Origin: Actinomycetota bacterium
GTDB taxonomy: Bacteria > Actinomycetota > Thermoleophilia > Gaiellales > Gaiellaceae
Length of the DNA stretch: 9,902 nucleotides
Direction of reading: 5' to 3'
Assembly (NCBI GenBank): GCA_005885565.1
Contig: VAXK01000165.1
Location: 1 to 9,902 of the forward strand
Shown in pieces: positions 1 to 5,562 of the stretch (its first letter is position 1; the number at the start of each line of letters is the position of its first letter). The notes under the pieces are model-generated. The model had not been told where the DNA came from. It made no database searches and was given only the letters and a program-made list of their open reading frames with translations. Made by a program: the position numbers and the translations under genes.

Positions 1-453
1 GACACCGGAGTCGACCGTGTGCGTCTTCCCGCGCGCCTCCGGGATCTTGGCCTCGAACTCGTGGCGGAGGTAGTCGGAGACCGTCACGACGGCCGCGGCG
101 CGGCGGACGACCCCGCGCGTCGCGGCCGCGACACCGGGGACGGCGCCGACGTTGCGGACGTCGCGACCGTGCGCCGTGACGACGAGCGGCGCGCGGCTCG
201 CGAGCGCGGCGATGAGGCCGGTCGGGACGAGGACGTGCGCGTGGACGACGTCGGGGCGGAAGCGGCGCGCCGTCGTGAGCGCGTCGCGGGCGAGCCCGAG
301 GTAGCGTCGCTTCCCGCCGGCGCGGCGGTCGAGGACGGCGCGCTCGATCTCGTGCCCGCGGGCGGCGAGCGCGCGCTCGACCTGCGCGACGAAGACGCCG
401 AGGTCCGGGTCCTCCGGCCCCGGATACATCTGCGAGACGAGCAGGATCCGCAC
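1..453 (-). CDS. Glycosyltransferase family 4, N-terminal part (truncated by window edge)
   Basis: The 151 visible residues form the N-terminal, acceptor-side half of a GT-B glycosyltransferase of the GT4 (PF13439-like) type, which transfers sugars from nucleotide-sugar donors to lipids, polysaccharides or small molecules at the cytoplasmic membrane or in the cytosol. It begins VRILLVSQMYPGPEDPDLG, the usual first strand and glycine-rich loop. It continues with FVAQVERALAARGHEI, then RPDVVHAHVLVPTGL (the typical 'DVVHAH' strand), APLVVTAHGRDV ('TxHGxD') and AAVVTVSDYLR, where GT4 proteins have 'vvavSe'. The donor-binding C-terminal half with the EX7E motif lies beyond position 1. GTG 453 is chosen because the protein then starts at the first beta strand and a GATACT hexamer ends 7 nt upstream. 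It follows the mutase gene on the same strand, separated by the RAYT element. The acceptor and sugar cannot be told. Confidence 0.88.
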   Translation of the reverse strand, partial: MRILLVSQMYPGPEDPDLGVFVAQVERALAARGHEIERAVLDRRAGGKRRYLGLARDALTTARRFRPDVVHAHVLVPTGLIAALASRAPLVVTAHGRDVRNVGAVPGVAAATRGVVRRAAAVVTVSDYLRHEFEAKIPEARGKTHTVDSGV

Positions 454-460
454 GGCGCGC

Positions 461-466
461 AGTATC
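461..466 (-). promoter_or_regulatory. Putative -10 element of the glycosyltransferase gene (leaderless)
   Basis: Read on the minus strand this is GATACT, 7 nt before the GTG at 453, with no Shine-Dalgarno between. The spacing puts the transcription start at or beside the start codon. No convincing -35 box is visible. The call rests mainly on the same arrangement recurring at other genes in the window. Confidence 0.4.
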
Positions 467-493
467 GCCCTCGCCGCGGCTCGCTCCGACCTT

Positions 494-519
494 CGGTGCC
501 AGGCACGTGCCTGGCACCG
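494..519. repeat. REP-like perfect palindrome, left copy
   Basis: A 26-bp perfect palindrome: CGGTGCCAGGCAC followed directly by its reverse complement, centred on GCACGTGC. It is identical to the copy at 1166-1191, and both are preceded by TT, so the identity spans 28 bp in the same orientation. It lies 79 bp upstream of the RAYT start, between that gene and the start of the glycosyltransferase. RAYT genes are known to be flanked by such palindromes, which they act on as single-stranded hairpins. No T-tract follows, so it is not a classical intrinsic terminator. Confidence 0.85.
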
Positions 520-585
520 TGGTACGTAGGCGTGCCGAGATCGCATCTTTTCACTCGCAGCGCCAAGCCGGGGTCTGAGGCCGCG

Positions 586-591
586 TACCGT
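586..591 (+). promoter_or_regulatory. Putative -10 element of the RAYT gene (leaderless)
   Basis: TACCGT ends 6 nt before ATG 598, with no Shine-Dalgarno. If it is a real promoter, the transposase mRNA starts at its initiation codon, so the element carries its own promoter inside the left palindrome. Confidence 0.4.
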
Positions 592-597
592 CGATGC

Positions 598-1161
598 ATG
601 CCCCGTGCGCCGCGAGCTGATCTCGACCCCGGTCTCTACCACCTCACGTCACGGGCGAACCGGCGGGACAAGCTCTTTCGAGACGAGCGCGACAGAGTCA
701 TGTTCTGCGATCTCCTCGCGAAGGTTTCGCGACCTGAGACCTTCCTCGTCCGCGCGTACTGCCTGATGACCACGCACTACCACCTCCTCGTCGAGACGCC
801 GACGGCGGAGCTGTCGGAGGCGATGCGAGATCTAAACGGGATCTACGCGAAGTGGTTCAACAAGGAACACGGATTTCGCGGCCACGTCTTCGAACAGCGG
901 TTTCACGCGGTGGATGTCGAGAAGGAATGGCACCTCCTCGAGATCCTTCGCTACCTGGCGCTGAACCCTGTCCGGGCAGGTCTCGTCTCGACGCCGGGGA
1001 GATGGCGCTGGGGAAGCTTCGCCGTAGTCATGGGAGGGGTACGGGCACCGTCGTTCCTGGACGTGTCGTGGACGCTTCGACTCTTCTCCGAAGACGACGC
1101 GGACGCCAGACGACAGCTCTCGAGCTTCGTCTCTTTCGGCCCTGACGCAAGCGCGGCGTGA
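598..1161 (+). CDS. REP-associated tyrosine transposase (RAYT; IS200/Y1_Tnp family)
   Basis: A 187-residue single-domain HUH nuclease of the Y1_Tnp superfamily (PF01797), which cuts and joins single-stranded DNA at hairpins through a covalent tyrosine-DNA intermediate. It starts MPRAPRADLDPGLYHLTSRA, the usual RAYT opening strand. The HUH pair is H60-Y61-H62 in MTTHYHLLVETP. GHVFEQRFHAV is at 96-105. The catalytic tyrosine is probably Y119 in YLALNPVRAGLV, followed by the usual W-rich stretch RWRWGSF at 135-141. The length is normal for the family and there is no frameshift, so it looks intact. An upstream in-frame extension is open but has shadow-type composition; ATG 598 fits the family N-terminus. 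Flanking identical palindromes support RAYT rather than a classical IS200. RAYTs are usually single-copy, host-retained genes that spread REP sequences. Confidence 0.92.
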   Translation: MPRAPRADLDPGLYHLTSRANRRDKLFRDERDRVMFCDLLAKVSRPETFLVRAYCLMTTHYHLLVETPTAELSEAMRDLNGIYAKWFNKEHGFRGHVFEQRFHAVDVEKEWHLLEILRYLALNPVRAGLVSTPGRWRWGSFAVVMGGVRAPSFLDVSWTLRLFSEDDADARRQLSSFVSFGPDASAA

Positions 1162-1165
1162 CGTT

Positions 1166-1191
1166 CGGTGCCAGGCACGTGCCTGGCACCG
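1166..1191. repeat. REP-like perfect palindrome, right copy
   Basis: This is identical over 28 bp (1164-1191) to the left copy. It begins 4 bp after the RAYT stop codon and ends 15 bp before the mutase stop codon, so it fills the gap between two convergent genes. A 13-bp GC-rich stem could form in transcripts from both sides and limit read-through or protect 3' ends, as some REPs do. There is no adjacent U-tract, so a terminator role is only inferred. Confidence 0.85.
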
Positions 1192-1206
1192 AGACGCGGG
1201 CCCGAC

Positions 1207-2781
1207 TCAGCCGCGCTGGGCGTCGTACGTGCCGAACTCCTCGCGGAGGGCTTCGCAGATCTCGCCGATCGTGCACCGGGCTCGGAGCGCCTCCCGCATC
1301 GGCGCGAGCAGGTTCCCCTCGCCGCGCGCGACCCGGCGCACCTCGCTCAACGCAGCGGCGGCTTCCTCTGCGCTTCGCTCCGCCCGCACGCGCGCCGTCC
1401 GCTCGAGCTGGCGCCGCTCCGCCTCCGGGTCGATGCGCTGGAGCTCGATCGGCTCCGCCTCCGGCTCGACGAACCGGTTCACGCCGACGATCACGCGCCT
1501 GCCCTCCTCGACCTCCGCGTTGTGGCGGTACGCGGCCTCCTCGATCTCGCGCTGGACGAACCCCTGCTCGACGGCCTCGACGGCGCCGCCCAGCTCGTCC
1601 ACCCGCTCGATCAGCTCCCACGCCTGCTCCTCGAGCTCCCGCGTGAGCGCCTCGATGAAGTACGCGCCCCCGAACGGGTCGGCCGTGTCGGTCCCGCCCG
1701 CCTCCTGGGCGAGGATCTGCTGCGTGCGGAGGGCGACCTTCGCCGAGCGCTCCGTCGGCAGGGCCAGCGCCTCGTCGAACGCGTTCGTGTGGATGGATTG
1801 CGCGCCGCCGCAGACAGCGGACAGGGCCTGAACGGCCACGCGCACGACGTTGTTCTCCGGTTGCTGCGCGGTGAGCGTCGAGCCGCCGGTCTGCGCGTGG
1901 AAGCGCAGGGCGAGGGCCCGCGGGTTCGTCGCGCCGAAGCGCTCGCGCATGATCCGTGCCCACAGGCGCCGCGCCGCCCGGAACTTCGCCACCTCCTGGA
2001 AGAAGTGGTTGTGGGCGTTGAAGAAGAACGACAGTCGCGCCCCGAACTCGTCCGGCGAGAGCCCCGCCTCGACCGCGGCCGCGCAGTACGCGATGCCGTT
2101 CGAGAGGGTGAAGGCGAGCTCCTGGACGGCGGTCGAGCCGGCCTCGCGGATGTGGTAGCCGGAGATCGAGATCGTGTTCCAGCGCGGGATCCGCTCGGCG
2201 CAGTACGCGAAGAGGTCGGTCGTGATCCGCATGGACGGCCGCGGCGGGAAGATGTAGTTCCCGCGGGCCACGTACTCCTTGAGGATGTCGTTCTGCACCG
2301 TCCCGCGGAGGCTCGTCCCCCGCACGCCCTGGCCCTCGGCGACGAGCTCGTAGAGAAGGAGCAGGAGCGCCGCGGGCGCGTTGATCGTCATCGATGTCGA
2401 GACCTCGCCCAACGGGATCCCAGCCAGCAGGAGCTCCATGTCGGCGATCGAGTCGATCGGGACGCCGGTCCGACCCACCTCGCCCGCCGAGCGCGAGTCG
2501 TCGGAGTCGTAGCCGAGCTGCGTCGGCAGGTCGAAGGCGACGGAGAGCCCGTGCTGGCCGCGTTCCAGCAGGTAGCGGAAGCGCGCGTTCGTCTCCTCCG
2601 CCGAGGCGAAGCCCGCGTACTGGCGGATCGTCCACGGCCGGCCGCGGTACATGTCCGGGTACGGCCCGCGCGTGAACGGGTACTCGCCCGGCAGCTCGAG
2701 CTCGAGGCCGGGGACGTCATCCTCGGTATAGACCGGCTTGATCTCGATTCCCGAGTCGGTCTGGCGCTCCGTGGTCGCCAT
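1207..2781 (-). CDS. Methylmalonyl-CoA mutase-type acyl-CoA mutase, catalytic subunit without B12 domain
   Basis: A 524-residue adenosylcobalamin-dependent mutase core (MM_CoA_mutase, PF01642). The family interconverts methylmalonyl-CoA and succinyl-CoA in propionate, odd-chain and branched-chain catabolism. YPFTRGPYPDMYRGRPWTIR is at 34-53, followed by QYAGF, then GLSVAFDLPTQLGYDSD (78-94), GTVQNDILKEY (160-170), ISISGYHIREAG (204-215) and HTNAFDEALALPT (331-343). Y55, R185 (PSMRI) and H210 align with Tyr89, Arg207 and His244 of the Propionibacterium enzyme. Y55 and R185 favour methylmalonyl-CoA over isobutyryl-CoA, where Phe and Gln are found. The protein ends near the linker, and the cobalamin DxHxxG domain is absent, so a separate B12-binding subunit is needed; none is encoded here. 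ATG 2781 fits the family start; the frame runs on upstream but would overlap the divergent gene. Ethylmalonyl- or other acyl-CoA specificity is not excluded. Confidence 0.93.
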   Translation of the reverse strand: MATTERQTDSGIEIKPVYTEDDVPGLELELPGEYPFTRGPYPDMYRGRPWTIRQYAGFASAEETNARFRYLLERGQHGLSVAFDLPTQLGYDSDDSRSAGEVGRTGVPIDSIADMELLLAGIPLGEVSTSMTINAPAALLLLLYELVAEGQGVRGTSLRGTVQNDILKEYVARGNYIFPPRPSMRITTDLFAYCAERIPRWNTISISGYHIREAGSTAVQELAFTLSNGIAYCAAAVEAGLSPDEFGARLSFFFNAHNHFFQEVAKFRAARRLWARIMRERFGATNPRALALRFHAQTGGSTLTAQQPENNVVRVAVQALSAVCGGAQSIHTNAFDEALALPTERSAKVALRTQQILAQEAGGTDTADPFGGAYFIEALTRELEEQAWELIERVDELGGAVEAVEQGFVQREIEEAAYRHNAEVEEGRRVIVGVNRFVEPEAEPIELQRIDPEAERRQLERTARVRAERSAEEAAAALSEVRRVARGEGNLLAPMREALRARCTIGEICEALREEFGTYDAQRG

Positions 2782-2789
2782 GCAGCGGA

Positions 2790-2795
2790 AGTATG
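2790..2795 (-). promoter_or_regulatory. Putative -10 element of the mutase gene, overlapping the divergent one
   Basis: On the minus strand this reads CATACT and ends 8 nt before the mutase ATG at 2781. Four of its six bases are shared with the TATGCT hexamer that faces the opposite gene. No Shine-Dalgarno is seen before the ATG. Confidence 0.4.
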
Positions 2796-2797
2796 CT
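2792..2797 (+). promoter_or_regulatory. Putative -10 element of the exported propeller gene (leaderless)
   Basis: TATGCT ends 6 nt before GTG 2804. It overlaps the CATACT hexamer of the mutase gene on the other strand. Its position favours GTG 2804 over the in-frame ATG at 2780. Confidence 0.45.
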
Positions 2798-2803
2798 CGC
2801 GAG

Positions 2804-3913
2804 GTGCGCGTAGCCGTACTCGCGCTCGTTCCGATCGTGCTCGGGACACCCGCCGCCGCCGCCACCCCCGCCGGAAAGGTCGCATTCCTCGACCGTGGAA
2901 GACTCGTCGTCGCCGACCTCGCCACGGGCTCGAGCCGGGTCGTCGCAAGCCACGTCTCCGGGCCGCCGGGGCTGAGCGGCGACGGCAAGCTCGTGTCGGT
3001 CGGCGGCCGGATCGTCGGCGGGCCGACGCTCGCGAAGGGGCGACTGGTCTGGGCGCCGACGGGAGAGACGGCGGCCTACCAGACGCGTGCCGGCGCCGTC
3101 TTCACGTGGAGCCCGACCGCCGGCCGGAGACTCGTCGTCGGCGCGTCCTGGGGCGCGACCTCGTTCGCGTGGGGACAGACCGGCACGCTCGCGCTCGGCC
3201 GCTCGATCTGCCACGTGCCGTGCGGCGTGCCGCTGCACCAGGAGGTGTGGGTCCGGCGCGGCGGGTCGCTGCGCCGCGCCGCCGGTCCGCTGCGAGGCGT
3301 CCAGCTGCCGCGGATCGCAGCGGTGGCCGGTGACGGGCGCGCGCTCTGGTGGAGCGACGAGCAGGGCTCGGCCTCGATCGCCGCCGACGGCCTCCCGCTG
3401 TACGCGAACCGCACGCGGGTCGCGGACACCCTCGTGTACTCCGACTACGTCAGCGTGTGCGGCAGCCACCTCGCCGTGGCGCAGGGCGGCGACCGCTACG
3501 CGATGCACGGCAAGCGCATCGTCTTCGACGGGCGCGACGTCTCGCGCGACCCGTCGCGCTCGTGGGTCTCGCCGTCGTGCAGCCCGGACGGCACGACCCT
3601 CGTCGCCGCCGCGAGCGTCAACACGACGCCGCCGCGGATCGGGAACGAGCACCGCTCGATCTGGCAGCTCCTCCCGGCGCGCGGGCGATTGACGAGCCCA
3701 CCGGCCGGCTTCACCGACGAGTTTCCGCGCCTGCTCCGGGACGGCTCGGTGCTCCTCGTGCGCACGAGGAGCCACGCCACGGGCCTCCAGCTCTACGGCC
3801 TGGGCACCGTCGAGCTCCTCCGCGGCGGGAAGCTCACCGCGCTCGGCTCCGCCGGCCGCGCGAGCAACTACTACGGCCACTACGACTGGCCGGACGTCGT
3901 CGCGGTGCGATAG
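2804..3913 (+). CDS. Exported beta-propeller-like (TolB/WD40-type) protein of unknown function
   Basis: A 369-residue protein that opens with a Sec-type signal peptide: VRVAVLALVPIVLGTP, then AAAA around residues 17-20 as the likely signal peptidase I site. The rest is a series of short beta-strand segments with propeller-style turns: LSGDGKLVSVGG at 57-68, WAPTGETAAYQ at 83-93 and SPSCSPDGTTLVAAAS at 256-271, the last close to the TolB/PD40 repeat 'SPDGt-hh'. Four cysteines, C136 and C140 (CHVPC), C219 and C259, could form two disulfides outside the cell. No catalytic motif is recognised, so a binding or scaffold role is possible but not shown. GTG 2804 is preferred because the signal peptide then has a short positive n-region and a TATGCT hexamer lies 6 nt upstream. 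ATG 2780 would add eight residues and overlap the mutase start. The membrane-protein gene begins 7 bp after its stop. Confidence 0.75.
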   Translation: MRVAVLALVPIVLGTPAAAATPAGKVAFLDRGRLVVADLATGSSRVVASHVSGPPGLSGDGKLVSVGGRIVGGPTLAKGRLVWAPTGETAAYQTRAGAVFTWSPTAGRRLVVGASWGATSFAWGQTGTLALGRSICHVPCGVPLHQEVWVRRGGSLRRAAGPLRGVQLPRIAAVAGDGRALWWSDEQGSASIAADGLPLYANRTRVADTLVYSDYVSVCGSHLAVAQGGDRYAMHGKRIVFDGRDVSRDPSRSWVSPSCSPDGTTLVAAASVNTTPPRIGNEHRSIWQLLPARGRLTSPPAGFTDEFPRLLRDGSVLLVRTRSHATGLQLYGLGTVELLRGGKLTALGSAGRASNYYGHYDWPDVVAVR

Positions 3914-3914
3914 T
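3909..3914 (+). promoter_or_regulatory. Possible -10 element of the membrane-protein gene
   Basis: GATAGT ends 6 nt before GTG 3921 and overlaps the stop codon (TAG, 3911-3913) of the propeller gene. It resembles the GATACT ahead of the glycosyltransferase gene. It may be fortuitous, since the gene could also be read from the upstream transcript. Confidence 0.3.
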
Positions 3915-3920
3915 GCGGCA

Positions 3921-4973
3921 GTGGAGACGTCGGAGCTCACGCCAGAGCTCGATCGGTGCACGATCAGGCTGGCGGGAGAGATCCTCGAGCTTCTGTCGCG
4001 GCGGTGGTGGCCGCCGTGGCCGCCTGGGCGTCGCCCGCGCGACCCCGAGCTGCGAAAGAACCTCGGCCGCCTCCACATGGCCATCGCCGAGGCGCGCCGC
4101 TTGGCCGCGAAGGGAGCTTTCGACGCGAGCGCCCAGACAGAGCTCCTGAATCGGCTCGGCGAGCTCAAGCCTGCGTCGCTGAGCGCCGATTCGGCCGGCG
4201 AGCTCCTCGAGGTGGTCGATCAGCAGCTGATAGCGGCTGGAGACCAGACCCTCCTCTGCAGCCTGTTGGAAGCGGAGTACGAACGCGACGAGGGCGAGGA
4301 GACGCGGCTCGTCGTGACGTGGAGCGATCTGTACCGCACCAAGCCGATCGCTGCGTCCTGCGCGTTCCGAGCGGGAGAGACACCCACCGAGCCGCAGCTC
4401 CAGGAAGCGCGAAACAAGCTCGCGGCGCTCTATCGCACCCGTGCGATGGCGTATGCGCTTTCACGCGCGCGGACGATGACGAAGGCGAGGAGCCTGCTTC
4501 TCGTCCCGGTGGCGCTCCTTCCCGTGGTCCTTGCCGTCATCGCGCTGGCCGACCAGGTCTCGAAGAGGATGAGCTGGCGCGAGGGCGCGCTCGCAGCCGT
4601 CGCCGGCGCGCTGGGCGCGAGCCTGAGCAGCGGCTACGCGCTCCGCGACCAGCTTCCCCGGATCAGCCAGCTTCGTGCATATATCTACCTGCTTGCCGCA
4701 CAGGCGCCGCTCGGAGCGGCGGCCGGTCTCTTCCTCTGGCTCGTGGTCGCGAGCGGTCTCGTCACCGTGGCTCACGACAACTCGCTCGTCCGGGCGGCGG
4801 TCGCGTTCGTCGCCGGGTTCTCGGAGCCGTTCGTCTTGAGCACGGTCGCGCGGATCGCGGGGACGGACACGAAGCCGCCGGTAGGGTCGTCCCGTGGAGG
4901 TGACGGTGAGGCTGTTCGCCGGCGTACGCGAACAGGCGGGGACGGCGACACAACGGCTCGAGCTTCCCGCTGA
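3921..4973 (+). CDS. Unrecognised membrane protein with cytosolic N-terminal half and 'AGFSE' transmembrane domain
   Basis: A 350-residue protein that I cannot assign to a named family. Residues 1-185 are charged and mostly helical, with no signal peptide, and hold WWPPWPPGRRPRDPE at 29-43. Residues 191-310 contain about four hydrophobic segments: 191-211, 222-240, 252-283 (long, perhaps two) and 289-312. Within these are GALGASLSSGYALRDQ (229-244), LRAYIYLLAAQAPLGAAAGL (251-270) and FVAGFSEPF (296-304). I recall a similar 'GALGG-S ... GAAAGL ... AGFSERF' layout in uncharacterised actinobacterial and cyanobacterial membrane proteins. The last 30 residues are polar, R/G-rich and probably disordered. 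They overlap the first 80 bp of the MoaD-MoaE gene in another frame, which is long for a bacterial overlap. GTG 3921 is the first start after the previous stop. No function is proposed. Confidence 0.7.
   Translation: METSELTPELDRCTIRLAGEILELLSRRWWPPWPPGRRPRDPELRKNLGRLHMAIAEARRLAAKGAFDASAQTELLNRLGELKPASLSADSAGELLEVVDQQLIAAGDQTLLCSLLEAEYERDEGEETRLVVTWSDLYRTKPIAASCAFRAGETPTEPQLQEARNKLAALYRTRAMAYALSRARTMTKARSLLLVPVALLPVVLAVIALADQVSKRMSWREGALAAVAGALGASLSSGYALRDQLPRISQLRAYIYLLAAQAPLGAAAGLFLWLVVASGLVTVAHDNSLVRAAVAFVAGFSEPFVLSTVARIAGTDTKPPVGSSRGGDGEAVRRRTRTGGDGDTTARASR
4882..4887 (+). promoter_or_regulatory. Putative -10 element of the MoaD-MoaE gene (leaderless)
   Basis: TAGGGT ends 6 nt before GTG 4894, inside the coding region of the preceding gene. 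No Shine-Dalgarno precedes the GTG. This suggests the molybdopterin synthase gene has its own promoter rather than depending on the upstream transcript. Confidence 0.4.
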
Positions 4974-5532
4974 TGCTCGCGTCGCCGACGTCTGGCCGGC
5001 GCTCGGCCTCGGCGACGAGCCGCTCGGCCTCCTCTACGCCGTGAACCGCGAGTACGCGGCACCGGAGCGGGAGCTCGCGGGCGGGGACGAGGTCGCCATC
5101 ATCCCGCCCGTCTCCGGCGGCGCGTTCCGGCTCAGCGACGCGCCGCTCTCGCTGGACGCCGTCGTGGACGAGGTCCGCTCCGCGGAGGCGGGCGCGATCG
5201 CGACCTTCACCGGCACGACGCGGGTCCATTCGCGCGGCCGGACGGTCACGCACCTCGAATACGAGGCCTTTCAGGGCATGGCCGAAAACGTCATGGCGCA
5301 GATCGCCGACAAGCTGAAGCGCCGCTACGAGCTCTGCGCCGTCGCGATCCACCACCGCGTCGGGCGGGTCGGGATCGGCGAGACGAGCGTCGTCGTCGCG
5401 GTCAGCGCCCCCCACCGGCAGGATGCCCTGGCCGCCTGCAAGGACGCGATCGACTCGCTGAAGCAGACGGTTCCGCTGTGGAAGAAGGAGGTCTACGAGG
5501 GGGGCGAGGAGTGGGTCGGCCGAGGCTCGTGA
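4894..5532 (+). CDS. MoaD-MoaE fusion, molybdopterin synthase
   Basis: A 212-residue fusion of both subunits of molybdopterin synthase, which inserts two sulfurs into cyclic pyranopterin monophosphate to make molybdopterin, in the cytosol. Residues 1-76 are the ubiquitin-like MoaD sulfur carrier: VEVTVRLFAGVREQAG, then GGDEVAIIPPVSGG. G75-G76 matches the C-terminal Gly-Gly that carries the thiocarboxylate in free MoaD. MoaE follows at once from 77: FRLSDAPLSLD, AIATFTGTTR (101-110), LEYEAFQGMAENVM (121-134), HHRVGRVGIGE (153-163), then LKQTVPLWKKEVYEGGEEWV (189-208). K190 and K197/K198 in that last stretch correspond to the conserved MoaE active-site lysines. Since Gly-Gly is internal, cleavage after G76 would be needed for sulfur transfer, as reported for the mycobacterial fusion MoaX. 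No other moa gene is in the window. GTG 4894 gives a canonical MoaD N-terminus. The gene is complete. Confidence 0.93.
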   Translation: MEVTVRLFAGVREQAGTATQRLELPADARVADVWPALGLGDEPLGLLYAVNREYAAPERELAGGDEVAIIPPVSGGAFRLSDAPLSLDAVVDEVRSAEAGAIATFTGTTRVHSRGRTVTHLEYEAFQGMAENVMAQIADKLKRRYELCAVAIHHRVGRVGIGETSVVVAVSAPHRQDALAACKDAIDSLKQTVPLWKKEVYEGGEEWVGRGS

Positions 5533-5549
5533 GCCGGGTCGCACGCGGC

Positions 5550-5555
5550 TACGAT
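5550..5555 (+). promoter_or_regulatory. Putative -10 element of the M29 aminopeptidase gene (leaderless)
   Basis: TACGAT ends 7 nt before GTG 5563. It overlaps the ATG at 5554 that would otherwise be taken as the start. Its spacing matches the other genes only if GTG 5563 is used. Confidence 0.4.
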
Positions 5556-5562
5556 GGCCGCC

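Larger units (their letters stand above)
492..1191 (+). mobile_element. RAYT gene with flanking palindromes (REPtron-like unit, about 700 bp)
   Basis: The unit consists of the IS200-like transposase gene and one identical palindrome on each side. It sits on the plus strand between two minus-strand genes, as an insertion would. No target-site duplication is visible, and none is expected for HUH transposases. The outer limits are set at the shared TT plus palindrome. The true ends, if it ever moved as a unit, cannot be fixed from one copy. Confidence 0.6.

Noticed and set aside
494..519. Palindromes read as intrinsic terminators
   Set aside because: No U-tract follows either copy on either strand, and their identity on both sides of a RAYT is better explained as REP sequences.
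513..536. Alternative hairpin GGCAC...GTGCC next to the left palindrome
   Set aside because: Only a 5-bp stem with a 14-nt loop in GC-rich DNA; expected by chance.
19..597. In-frame upstream extension of the RAYT gene
   Set aside because: It is antisense to the glycosyltransferase and runs through the left palindrome; the RAYT family N-terminus fits ATG 598.
2782..2988. N-terminal extension of the mutase by 69 residues
   Set aside because: It would cross the divergent propeller gene's signal peptide region, is not mutase-like, and the CATACT hexamer places the start at 2781.
1168..3333. A 721-codon plus-strand open frame opposite the mutase gene
   Set aside because: Arg/Leu/Asp-rich shadow composition with no motif; the minus strand encodes a textbook mutase throughout 1207-2781. 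Long antisense frames are expected at this GC.
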